Below, piece after piece: positions 1-7,306 of a DNA stretch of 13,129 nucleotides; positions within the stretch are counted from its first letter, which is position 1; every line of letters begins with the position of its first letter. The position numbers and the translations under genes were made by a program. The stretch spans positions 7,278 through 20,406 of the forward strand of contig CAYGZQ010000068.1 of assembly GCA_964354375.1 (NCBI GenBank). The letters are read 5' to 3'. The notes beneath the pieces were generated by a model that saw nothing but the letters and a program-made list of their open reading frames with translations, was not told the origin of the DNA and searched no databases. This stretch comes from CAYGZQ01 sp964354375 [NCBI: uncultured Planctomycetota bacterium]. GTDB lineage: Bacteria > JAJVIF01 > JAPKYR01.

Positions 1-49
1 GGGGGATCATAGGGGGGCTATTAATCCAACACATTCCCACCAAACCCGC
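1..49. repeat. G-run direct repeat, copy 1 (cut by window edge)
   Basis: The sequence GGGGGATCATAGGGGGGC, followed by CTATTAA-CCAACA and CACCAAA-CCG, recurs at about 88-136 with an 87-bp offset. The C-run half of the palindrome would lie to the left of the window. Two copies 87 bp apart may be the end of a tandem array. Confidence 0.75.
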
Positions 50-75
50 AATTGACGCCACTCCTAAAGACCTCA

Positions 76-137
76 TCCCCCCCTTGGGGGGGATCATAGG
101 GGGGCTATTAACCCAACATGCTTACACCAAATCCGGG
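76..137. repeat. G-run direct repeat, copy 2 with C7-TT-G7 palindrome
   Basis: A perfect palindrome (T C7 TT G7 A, 76-93) is followed by TCAT and a second G-run (99-104), then CTATTAA. The right part repeats copy 1, and the core recurs at 10689-10722 after the terminase gene. The strand-biased G-runs could form a hairpin or, with two further G-runs, a quadruplex, but this is inference. Confidence 0.8.
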
Positions 138-142
138 TGGCG

Positions 143-179
143 CCCACAAGCTGAGCGAGTCTTCGAGCGTGCTTGTGGG
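143..179. repeat. Hairpin with 9-bp perfect stem
   Basis: CCCACAAGC (143-151) is complemented exactly by GCTTGTGGG (171-179) around a 19-nt loop. Part of the loop (TCTTCGAG) can instead pair with CTCGAAGA at 184-191, so two alternative folds exist. Function is unknown; it may be part of a larger repeat. Confidence 0.5.
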
Positions 180-224
180 TGTTCTCGAAGAGCACCGGCT
201 CCTGAATTGATACCCCTCCCTCAA

Positions 225-244
225 TCCCTCCCCAAGGGGAGGGA
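225..244. repeat. Perfect palindrome TCCCTCCCC-AA-GGGGAGGGA
   Basis: A 9-bp perfect inverted repeat with a 2-nt spacer. It is similar in style, pyrimidine arm then purine arm, to the larger hairpin at 1627-1677 and is probably a dispersed intergenic repeat. Confidence 0.65.
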
Positions 245-268
245 GGTGTGAGTAGCCGGTGCCCAGCG

Positions 269-432
269 TTTCTTGAGACTGCCTCAAAACCCGCAATGTT
301 CCGCCAAGTTTGGGAGGGCGAAGCTCCCGCTGAGCCGTAATCGCTGTGATGGTGCGGCTCGGCGGGAGCCTCGCCCTCCCGATCCGACTCCTTTGTCACC
401 AGTTCATTGAGTTTTGAGACAGCCTCAGGAAA
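269..432. mobile_element. MITE-like element with 22-bp terminal inverted repeats and a nested 26-bp hairpin
   Basis: The ends 269-290 and 411-432 are inverted copies matching at 19 of 22 positions (core TGAGRCTGYCTCAAAAC reading inward). Inside lies a second long inverted repeat: 312-337 pairs with 355-380 over 26 nt with one A-C mismatch and one possible G-U pair, around a 17-nt loop. There is no coding capacity and no clear target-site duplication. The 164-bp size and paired termini fit a non-autonomous element moved by a transposase encoded elsewhere. Confidence 0.65.
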
Positions 433-454
433 TGCCGGGCTGCGGCCGTAGTTC

Positions 455-1570
455 TTACAACCCTCTTATCAGGACCATCCGGCCCTTCGTGGCCGCGTGA
501 CGGTAGATGCTGACGAGGACGCCGACCGCGGCGAAGTTGGTGAGGAGCGCGCTCCCGCCGTAGGATATGAACGGAAGCGGTATGCCGGTGACAGGCAGGA
601 GGCCCAGGGTGATGCCGACGTTCACTATCACCTGGAACGCGATCATCGCGACAAGCCCTCCCGCGACCAGCTTCCCTAAAAGATCGTCGGTCACCTCGCT
701 CACGGCGAGAGCGGTGAGAATGAGCGTGAACAGGCCGATCAATATCAATCCTGCGCCGACCGCCCCCAGCTCCTCCGCGGCGATGGCGAAGATGAAATCG
801 GTATGCTTGCCGGGAAGATATCCGAGCGCCTTCTGGCTTCCCTGGAACAGCCCCTGTCCAAAGAGCCCCCCGTGACCGATCGCGATCTTGCTCTGAATGA
901 CCTGGTACCCGGCACCCCTCGGATCGCTCTCGGGATGCAGGAACGCGAGCAGCCTCTCGCGCTGGTAGTCTTTGAGGAACGGCATGGTCAGCGGGACCAT
1001 GAGCGCTCCGACGACCAGGTATGCGAGCAGGGTTCTGAGGCTGATTCCACCGATGAAGAAAAGTCCGAACCAGATACCGATAAATACCAAAGCAGTGCCG
1101 AGGTCGGGCTGCATGAGAATGAGGGCCATGGGCGGGATGATGATGAAAATGCCCGCGACGCCGGCCCAGCCCCAGCCCACCATCTGCCTGATACGCACGG
1201 TGGCGTCGGCGAGCGCGAATACCAGCGCGATCTTGGCGAACTCGCTGGGCTGAATTCGTACCGGCCCGAACTCGATCCATCTCTGCGATCCCCCCGCCAC
1301 CTTGCCGAGAACCAGGGTCACGACAAGCAGCAGCAGCACTCCCCCGAAAAGCCACCACGAGTACCTGCAGAGAAAGCGATAATCGATCCTTGAAATCACC
1401 CACATGACGACGATCCCCGCCACAAGAAAGACCAGTTGCCTGAGCGCAAGGTCGGAGAAGGTCCACGGCTCGTCGGCGGTGGCAAGCGCGACAATGCCCA
1501 CGCCGATAAACCCCATGACAATTGCGAGGGTCACCAGGGCGCGGTCCCATCGTATCTGAATCGCCTGCAT
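455..1570 (-). CDS. rodA: Rod shape-determining protein RodA (SEDS peptidoglycan glycosyltransferase)
   Basis: A 371-residue multi-spanning inner-membrane protein of the FtsW/RodA/SpoVE (SEDS) family, which polymerises lipid II into glycan strands in the elongation machinery, normally with a class B PBP2 partner. Diagnostic motifs are QPSE at 107-110 with the preceding W-I-E-F-G-P, QPDLGTA at 154-160, HTDFIFA at 256-262 and IPLPFISYGGS at 330-340. D258 in the HTDF motif corresponds to the family's essential aspartate. The length is typical. The start at 1570 is chosen because the conserved N-terminus (MQAIQIRWDRAL) begins there; the frame stays open upstream only through the palindromic repeat at 1627-1677. 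The Shine-Dalgarno sequence is weak (GAAGCAAG). An extended -10 TGCTATACT lies about 33 bp upstream. No mreBCD or PBP2 gene is adjacent, so rodA appears detached from the usual cluster, at least on this side. Confidence 0.95.
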   Translation of the reverse strand: MQAIQIRWDRALVTLAIVMGFIGVGIVALATADEPWTFSDLALRQLVFLVAGIVVMWVISRIDYRFLCRYSWWLFGGVLLLLVVTLVLGKVAGGSQRWIEFGPVRIQPSEFAKIALVFALADATVRIRQMVGWGWAGVAGIFIIIPPMALILMQPDLGTALVFIGIWFGLFFIGGISLRTLLAYLVVGALMVPLTMPFLKDYQRERLLAFLHPESDPRGAGYQVIQSKIAIGHGGLFGQGLFQGSQKALGYLPGKHTDFIFAIAAEELGAVGAGLILIGLFTLILTALAVSEVTDDLLGKLVAGGLVAMIAFQVIVNVGITLGLLPVTGIPLPFISYGGSALLTNFAAVGVLVSIYRHAATKGRMVLIRGL

Positions 1571-1603
1571 GGCTTGCTTCGAAAAGTCCGGAGCGCTGAG
1601 ATG

Positions 1604-1612
1604 AGTATAGCA
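1604..1612 (-). promoter_or_regulatory. Extended -10 promoter for rodA
   Basis: TGCTATACT on the minus strand (-10 TATACT with TGC directly before it) would start RNA near 1597, giving a leader of about 27 nt to the ATG at 1570. No good -35 is seen: the expected place is occupied by the edge of the palindromic repeat. Confidence 0.5.
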
Positions 1613-1626
1613 TCGGAAAGGGGGGG

Positions 1627-1677
1627 ACCTCACCCCCAACCCCTCTCCACAAGGTGGAGAGGGGCAAGGGGTGAGGT
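1627..1677. repeat. Long palindromic intergenic repeat between rodA and the RHS gene
   Basis: Arms 1627-1650 and 1654-1677 match at 21 of 24 positions around a 3-nt loop, with the mismatches forming one 3-nt internal bulge. The left arm begins ACCTCACCCCC and the element has the pyrimidine-arm/purine-arm design typical of dispersed bacterial intergenic repeats. It sits in a divergent promoter region, abutting the rodA promoter. Confidence 0.85.
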
Positions 1678-1710
1678 GGTCTGTGAATGCTGGAAACATC
1701 CCCGGCTCGA

Positions 1711-1719
1711 TGCTATGCT
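1711..1719 (+). promoter_or_regulatory. Candidate extended -10 promoter for the RHS gene
   Basis: TGCTATGCT (-10 TATGCT preceded by TGC) would start RNA near 1726 and give a leader of about 104 nt before the ATG at 1830. No clear -35. It is weaker than the others in this window by match to TATAAT. Confidence 0.35.
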
Positions 1720-1829
1720 TTCCAACTCCGACTCTTCGGGCGGATCCGTCGAAAGGCGGCTCGGAGGGCGGGACAGGGCAGTTGCTTTTTTCACGCTCTA
1801 AACTGCAAGAACACGCTGGAGGTTTTGCC

Positions 1830-4800
1830 ATGGAGGTCGCTTCGACTTCTTTCGCCTGCAGACACACGTCAGGGAGATTCCGCCTGAAAGCGGTACTCAT
1901 CGCTTTGTTGCTGGTCGCGATGGCGGTCGGGTGCAGCCCGACGGTACAGATCGCGCCGTTGTCGTGGCGAATCGGGTACGACGACGCGAACCACAAGATC
2001 ACGGTCACGAATGCCGCGCAGCAGACGGCCGGTCTTGCTTTCGATCAGGACTGGCGACTGACGAAGATCGACTCGAAGGATGCTGGCGCGGAATTCAGCT
2101 ACGATCAGGCCGGTCAGCTGTCCAATGTGAAATTCGGCGCGGACGCGATCTCATACGGCTATGACGCATTCGGACGACTCACCGAGGCGACCTACAACTC
2201 CCTTGAGAAAAAGATCGAGTTCGGGTACGACCCGTACGGGCGCGTGCGGGCAACCAAGGTGACCGGACCGTCCGGAAGCAAGTTCGAGGTCTTCTACGAA
2301 TACGATCTTGCGGGGAAACTGAGGGCGGTTGAGGATTACCAGGGGCGAATCGAGTACTCGTACGATCCCGCGAACGGGAGGGTCACGCGAACTCTGCCGA
2401 ACGGGGTGAGATCGACCTTCGTCTTCTCCCCTCTCGACGAGCTGGTCTCGGTAAGGCACGAGACCTCCTCCGGATCGTTGATAGCCCTCTACGAATACGA
2501 ACGCGACGCGGACGGGTACGTGACAAGCGTCCGGGAGGAAACATCGGAAGGATCGGAGGCCACGACGTACGTATGGGATGAGCGGGGCTACCTGACGGGC
2601 ATCCACAGGCCCGACGGAACCGAGGAATCCTATCAGTACGATTCGATGGGCAACCGGGTGTCCCGGACGGATGGGTCGGGGACAATCTCGTATGAATACG
2701 ACGGCTACGGAAGGCTCACGAAAGCGGGCAACGACAGGTATGAGTACGATCGCGCGGGACGGCTGATCTCCGCGACCGAAAACGGAAAGCGCACGCGTTT
2801 CCGATGGAATTCACTCGACCGGCTCACGAAAATAATCCTTCCGGACAATCGCAAGATCATTTATACGTACGATCCGTTCGGGAATCTCATCCGTCGCGAC
2901 GACGGCGAGAATGTCGTCGATATTCTTCCGAATCCGCTCACGTCAACGGGTCTCGCGATGGCGGAGTTCGATGCCGACGGCAATATGAAGAGGGAGTACA
3001 TCTACGCCGACGAGCTGACGGCGTCGGAAGATCCGGGCGCCGGGAGGAGATATCTTTTGGAGGACGGGTTCTCGTCCATCAGAACGATTGTCGACGAGAA
3101 TGGGAATGTTGTGGGCGAGAGGGATTACTCACCCTTCGGGGATGTGATTTCGCCATCGACGGATTTCGATTGCAGCTACCGAACGTCAGGGGAGTTTATC
3201 GAGAGCGCGTACCCGATTCGGCTGCTCGGCGGCAGGCCGTACAACGCGAGGCTGGCCAGGTTCATGGCGCCCGATTTCTCGCAGGCGCTCATGGAGCGTC
3301 CCGACAGCTTCAACATGTACGCGCACTCGTGCTCTTCCCCGACCGTATTCGCCGCGCCGAGATGCAACCAGACTCACACGAGCCCGAGCGATTTCCGCGG
3401 GATCTATCCGAATCCGAATCCGCAGCCTAAGGATTCCATCTGGCGGGCTCCCTCACGGACGTACAAGAGCGTTGTTGAGGGCTATATCCGGAGATGGGTC
3501 GCGGAGCACGGAAAGGACAAGGAAGGGAAGAAGCGTCCGATCGTCATGATGATGCGTGGCATGAAGCATCGGCTTGAGGAGGGGGAGGATTACGCCGATG
3601 GGAACTTCGATGGTTACAGGATGCTGGTTCTGCCGACCTACCGGGAGAAGGTCCCCGGAGTCCCCAGGGGGGTCGAGGATTTTCTATCCACTCTATTCGA
3701 GAGAGCGAATCCGATGCGCGCCCTTGATCTGCCGACCCTGTGGAAAATGGCTGAGGACGAGGGCTGTCCGGTGGAGGCGTATGTCGCAGAAAGCGGAGCC
3801 AACAACGATCTGGCCAAAAATGTCGACGCCATTATCGAGGCGAAGAATAACGGTCAGCAGATTCCGGTCATCATCGTGACCTCCGGCGCTATCGGAGAGG
3901 AGAACGTCAAGAAGCTGCGCGACGCGGGGATAACCGTAGTGATTGTCACCGATCCGAACGATATCGTCGGCATGGCTGAGACTCCCGGACAGGAGCTTTA
4001 TGACGAAAACACGATGCCCCCGGCGCTTCGCGTCCTGGTTGATGCCATGTTTCTCGGGCGGGAACCCGACCCGGTCACGAAGAATTTCATTGGTAATCTC
4101 TACAAGCTCGCGGCCTGGATTTCGGGCGAGAAGAACCTCAAACACCATGCCGACTACGGCGACGGCAAGATGGTTACCGAGCTCAATGTGGCCCTGGATA
4201 TGTACGCGCCCAATTCGCGCAAGCCCAAAGAGGAAAGGAGGGGAGGTCCGAATCTTATCCTCGAACGGAATCGGGACGAAGGACTGGACCTCGGCGATGA
4301 CGAGCGTAAGTACTTCTTCTTTCCCCCTCCTCCCCCTCCACCGCCACCGGGCGGTGGCGGTGGCGGCTGGGGTGGGGGCGGCCCGGGCGGTGGTGACGGC
4401 GGTGACGATGATTGGCCTCCTCCACCCCCACCACAGGGAGCCGGGGCGCGCTGGATCCCGCCTCCTGAAGAGCCTCTTCCGCCTCCACCGCCGGAGGAGA
4501 ACCAACACAGAGACGACGATTGGCCTCCTCCTCCCGAAGGAGGAGGAGCGCGCGTTCCGATCCCGCCTCCTGTCGTGCTGCCCGATCCTTTCGTCGACAT
4601 CCGGCGCGATTACGGCGGGGTTGAGCTGAAAGCATCGATGCAGTTCATGGGCGACCTCGGTCGTGTCACCGGCCTGGTCTATGACGAGAGCTCCGGCCAG
4701 ATGGTGCTCGTCGGCGACAGGGACACGTCTCTTCCTCCAATCGATATCGGGTATTTTCTTCTCGCAGAACGTCTGATCTCCGAAGGCCACACCGAAATCG

Positions 4801-6671
4801 CATTTTCACTCGACCCGGCCGATCGGCTGAATCCCAGGGGCGAGAAGCTCAAGTGCAACTGGTTTCCCGAAACTCTCGCAGGCACTCCTCCCGGCGACCT
4901 CATGTTCGAAGCCGACTGGGTGCTGAAGCAGTACGGAAGCGGGATCAAGGTGCTGGACGACTGGTCCTGGGAGGAGAGAACCAGCGGGGTCGCAGGTTTC
5001 AGGAGCATGTTCGATCTCGGCTTCGAGAACTGGTCCGGAAGCGGACGCGAGACCTGGAATCGTTTCTGGATCGAGATCGGCGACATCAGAATGAAAGAGT
5101 CGGGGAACTCGCTGGTAATCGATGATGTCGAGATCCGAGTGCTGACCGAGCAGGAATACGAGACGGCGCACGGGCTGGAGAGGATGGTCGGGATAGCGGA
5201 TCCGAACGCGAAGGAGTTCGCGACGTTCTTCCAGGAGCACTACGATGAGATCGCGCAGGAGGAGCCTGTGCTCGCGCAGTTGAAGGAGTGGGGGAAAGTC
5301 TTCGGGCTCGTCAAATGGATTCATCAGCATAACATACCGGTGAACTTCGACATCGATCCGAAATGGCTCGGCGCCGAGTGGAGCGGTTCCCAGGAGTACT
5401 GGGACACCGTGCCCAACTACGAAGTGGTGAAGGGGGAAAGCGGGGAATACTACGTGAACCTGGAGGCTGCCGACGAGACGGCGATATGGATGCTTGGCGG
5501 CGATCGGGTCAAGGCCGAGCCGGTGGCCGTTGCCGACGACGGCAGCGCACTGGAACTCGACGAATCAGTCAGCGAGAAAATCGCTGAAGTGCCCTCGCAG
5601 GCTGCGGTGCCGGTCATTGTTGCGAACATCCCTTACGAAGCTGTGGTTCTCCCTGTGACGGACAGCGGCAGGAAGACGTGGGAGAGCGAGGCGACAGAGC
5701 TTGCGGGCGGGACCGTCGAGCGCAACGGGCTGACATATCACGTCAACGACGCACGCGAGGTCGAGTACGCGGAGACCGCATTCGGCACACGGGTCGATTT
5801 CGGTAAAGACGCCTCCGGCGACCTCAATGAATTCCGCGTGTCGGCGCCGGACGGCTGGAAATCGGTCACGACCGTTCAGCCCGGCGGCACGGAAATGCAG
5901 ATCACGTCGCCCACGGGCGAAAATATCCAGTGCACCTGGGACCAGTCGGGACTCATGGACCAGCTCAAGGTCAACGACATCGCCTTCGCCGACTGCAACT
6001 TCGATGCGGTCAATCGGACTGTCACGGTGGACTATGACACATGCAGGGAGACGACCGTGTACGACGAATTAGGGAGGCCGGTCAGATGGTCGGTCGAGCC
6101 GACATCGGGCGGCGGTTGCGGCACCACCGGCACGATGTGGATCACGTACGACGAAAACGGCCAGGTCTCTGAAATGACCACCGACACAGGTGAGCGGATC
6201 GACTTCGCATATGAGAACGGGGTTCCGACGGAAGTGCGGTCGGCGAACACCGAGGTCGCTTACACCTGGGGCCCGGACGGTCGCGTTGCGGGGCTGCGGG
6301 CCTCCGGGGTCAACCTCGACTGCAGCTACTCCGGCGATTCAATCGAGTCGGTATCGATCGGGGCCGGATCGCAGAACGCCCTGATGAGCTTCACGGATCG
6401 GATTCTCAGCCGGTACACCAATTTCCGCGGGGGAACATGGACATATGGACGCGATGAGGCGGGCGTGCTGACGAAGGTCACCGACCCGTCCGGCGCCGAG
6501 GCGAATTACGAGTACGATCCCGACGGGCGGCTGACGGGGGTCGGGTTGCCGAGCGGCGCGCGGATCTCGTACGAGTACAGCCCGATGTCTCCGCAGATCA
6601 CCGCGGAGGGAGACGAGAACCGTCCGGCATTCCTGAGGCTTGTCGGGATTTCCGTCCAGCCCCGCCGCTAG
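1830..6671 (+). CDS. Giant RHS/YD-repeat lipoprotein with two YD blocks and a novel middle
   Basis: A 1613-residue exported protein. The start at 1830 has GGAGG 7 nt upstream and gives a lipoprotein signal (basic RFRLK, hydrophobic 20-32, lipobox AVG-C35), so it is probably membrane-anchored. Residues 46-455 are YD repeats (GYDAFGRLTEATY type). Residues 465-510 resemble the RHS-associated core (GGRPYNARLARFMAPDF, then SFNMYAHS), but the usual DPxGL processing end is replaced by SPTVFAAP. Residues 569-780 are an unrecognised domain containing AESG (S655), DPNDIV (708-713) and HH (772-773), loosely like a degenerate alpha/beta-hydrolase. Residues 832-918 form a Pro/Gly linker (P832-840, then six Gly) with two DDDWPPPP units (859, 895). 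Residues 923-1172 are an unknown domain. Residues 1310-1590 are a second YD block without a core. RHS cocoons usually encase toxins, but no known toxin domain is recognised here. It overlaps the convergent downstream gene at CTAG. Confidence 0.9.
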   Translation: MEVASTSFACRHTSGRFRLKAVLIALLLVAMAVGCSPTVQIAPLSWRIGYDDANHKITVTNAAQQTAGLAFDQDWRLTKIDSKDAGAEFSYDQAGQLSNVKFGADAISYGYDAFGRLTEATYNSLEKKIEFGYDPYGRVRATKVTGPSGSKFEVFYEYDLAGKLRAVEDYQGRIEYSYDPANGRVTRTLPNGVRSTFVFSPLDELVSVRHETSSGSLIALYEYERDADGYVTSVREETSEGSEATTYVWDERGYLTGIHRPDGTEESYQYDSMGNRVSRTDGSGTISYEYDGYGRLTKAGNDRYEYDRAGRLISATENGKRTRFRWNSLDRLTKIILPDNRKIIYTYDPFGNLIRRDDGENVVDILPNPLTSTGLAMAEFDADGNMKREYIYADELTASEDPGAGRRYLLEDGFSSIRTIVDENGNVVGERDYSPFGDVISPSTDFDCSYRTSGEFIESAYPIRLLGGRPYNARLARFMAPDFSQALMERPDSFNMYAHSCSSPTVFAAPRCNQTHTSPSDFRGIYPNPNPQPKDSIWRAPSRTYKSVVEGYIRRWVAEHGKDKEGKKRPIVMMMRGMKHRLEEGEDYADGNFDGYRMLVLPTYREKVPGVPRGVEDFLSTLFERANPMRALDLPTLWKMAEDEGCPVEAYVAESGANNDLAKNVDAIIEAKNNGQQIPVIIVTSGAIGEENVKKLRDAGITVVIVTDPNDIVGMAETPGQELYDENTMPPALRVLVDAMFLGREPDPVTKNFIGNLYKLAAWISGEKNLKHHADYGDGKMVTELNVALDMYAPNSRKPKEERRGGPNLILERNRDEGLDLGDDERKYFFFPPPPPPPPPGGGGGGWGGGGPGGGDGGDDDWPPPPPPQGAGARWIPPPEEPLPPPPPEENQHRDDDWPPPPEGGGARVPIPPPVVLPDPFVDIRRDYGGVELKASMQFMGDLGRVTGLVYDESSGQMVLVGDRDTSLPPIDIGYFLLAERLISEGHTEIAFSLDPADRLNPRGEKLKCNWFPETLAGTPPGDLMFEADWVLKQYGSGIKVLDDWSWEERTSGVAGFRSMFDLGFENWSGSGRETWNRFWIEIGDIRMKESGNSLVIDDVEIRVLTEQEYETAHGLERMVGIADPNAKEFATFFQEHYDEIAQEEPVLAQLKEWGKVFGLVKWIHQHNIPVNFDIDPKWLGAEWSGSQEYWDTVPNYEVVKGESGEYYVNLEAADETAIWMLGGDRVKAEPVAVADDGSALELDESVSEKIAEVPSQAAVPVIVANIPYEAVVLPVTDSGRKTWESEATELAGGTVERNGLTYHVNDAREVEYAETAFGTRVDFGKDASGDLNEFRVSAPDGWKSVTTVQPGGTEMQITSPTGENIQCTWDQSGLMDQLKVNDIAFADCNFDAVNRTVTVDYDTCRETTVYDELGRPVRWSVEPTSGGGCGTTGTMWITYDENGQVSEMTTDTGERIDFAYENGVPTEVRSANTEVAYTWGPDGRVAGLRASGVNLDCSYSGDSIESVSIGAGSQNALMSFTDRILSRYTNFRGGTWTYGRDEAGVLTKVTDPSGAEANYEYDPDGRLTGVGLPSGARISYEYSPMSPQITAEGDENRPAFLRLVGISVQPRR

Positions 6672-7087
6672 TCCTTGTCGATGTCTTCGGTATCTTCGTA
6701 GTCGAGCTCGCCGTGTTTTTCCATGAAATTCACAAGCTCGTCCTGCGACCATAGCGTGTTGGCGCGGATGATCTCCATTGCTTCCGCAAGCTTGTCTTTC
6801 ATGACGTAGATGTTGATATTGCCGGCGGGAGTCGACACGCCGGGGTACAGGTTTCTGAGAGCGCCCAGAGAATCGCGTCCGGCTGTAGCTATGCCGTTCG
6901 ATTCGAGCAGGCTGTGAATCATCTGGGCCTCCTCGGGACCGTTCGCGGTGAAGACGACCTCCCAGTCCTCGGGGTCGAAGTCGAAGGTCTCGGCGAGCGG
7001 CGGCGCGTCCTTGAGCTCACGTGAGCATTCGGGACACACCTTGATCCCCTCCAGATATTCGGCACCGCATCCGGGACACCAGGGCAT
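6668..7087 (-). CDS. Zinc-ribbon protein with DUF2007-like domain
   Basis: A 139-residue, apparently cytoplasmic protein. The N-terminus has a zinc ribbon (C4-x2-C7-x10-C18-x2-C21, CPGCGAEY and CPEC). Residues 41-100 (WEVVFTANGPEEAQMIHSLLE, then GNINIYVMKDKLAEAMEII, split by a loop) match the pattern of the DUF2007 family, small alpha/beta domains of unknown role described as putative signal-transducing proteins. The C-terminus is highly acidic. The start at 7087 is preferred over an in-frame start 13 codons upstream because GGAGGTG lies 6 nt before it and the ribbon follows at once. It has its own promoter (TGATATAAT, 7133-7125). Its stop shares CTAG with the convergent RHS gene. Function unknown. 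Confidence 0.87.
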   Translation of the reverse strand: MPWCPGCGAEYLEGIKVCPECSRELKDAPPLAETFDFDPEDWEVVFTANGPEEAQMIHSLLESNGIATAGRDSLGALRNLYPGVSTPAGNINIYVMKDKLAEAMEIIRANTLWSQDELVNFMEKHGELDYEDTEDIDKD

Positions 7088-7124
7088 CAAAACCACCTCC
7101 GGGGTGAGTTTCCGAGTCGGAAGC

Positions 7125-7133
7125 ATTATATCA
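7125..7133 (-). promoter_or_regulatory. Extended -10 promoter for the zinc-ribbon gene
   Basis: TGATATAAT on the minus strand: a perfect TATAAT with a TGA extension. RNA would start near 7118, about 31 nt before the ATG at 7087. No recognisable -35. Confidence 0.65.
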
Positions 7134-7209
7134 TCGATGCAGAGGAATCCGAGCGAAAGGCGAACGAATGCACTGCTGGTCTATACGGAAACCCGCCCTT
7201 CCGATTCGG

Positions 7210-7218
7210 TGGTATAAT
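7210..7218 (+). promoter_or_regulatory. Extended -10 promoter for the BON lipoprotein gene
   Basis: TGGTATAAT: perfect TATAAT with a TGG extension. RNA would start near 7225 and carry a leader of about 82 nt. The leader contains a short hairpin (GCGATCT/AGGTCGC, 7231-7248, with one G-U pair) and a possible 15-16-codon leader frame. No -35 is evident. Confidence 0.65.
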
Positions 7219-7253
7219 TTTATTTGCAGAGCGATCTCAGGAGGTCGCTGCAC

Positions 7254-7301
7254 GTGGTGCCGTTCGTGCGCGGCAGGCGCCCCGAGTGTTTTCGAAGGTG
7301 A
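7254..7301 (+). other. Possible leader ORF upstream of the BON gene
   Basis: A GTG-started frame (VVPFVRGRRPECFRR) is preceded by AGGAGG at 7239-7244 with 9 nt spacing. Its TGA (7299-7301) runs into the Shine-Dalgarno sequence (AAGGTG, 7295-7300) of the BON gene, so it could couple or modulate translation. It is short and could be chance. Confidence 0.2.
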
Positions 7302-7306
7302 TCGAT

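Larger units (their letters stand above)
1..454. other. Non-coding, repeat-dense region downstream of rodA
   Basis: I see no convincing gene here. Open frames on either strand lack Shine-Dalgarno sequences and read through palindromic repeats. The stretch holds two copies of a G-run repeat, two simple hairpins (143-179 and 225-244) and a MITE-like element (269-432). It lies downstream of the rodA stop (455-457, minus strand). No T-tract terminator for rodA is visible on the minus strand. Confidence 0.7.

Noticed and set aside
1-432. CRISPR array
   Set aside because: Repeats are few, unequal in spacing and of different families, with no uniform spacers and no cas genes.
396-1667. Long open frame opposite-phase to rodA on the minus strand (423 codons)
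   Set aside because: It overlaps rodA in another frame, is Arg/His-rich and low in hydrophobic residues, and starts inside the palindromic repeat. It is a GC-rich shadow.
3693-4790. 365-codon minus-strand frame within the RHS gene
   Set aside because: The protein is Arg/Ala-rich without motifs and antisense to the Pro/Gly tract; the RHS frame explains the DNA.
1830-6671. RHS gene as a polymorphic toxin with an adjacent immunity gene
   Set aside because: No recognised toxin domain follows the core, a second YD block does instead, and the next gene is convergent and looks like a zinc-ribbon/DUF2007 protein. The idea is not supported.
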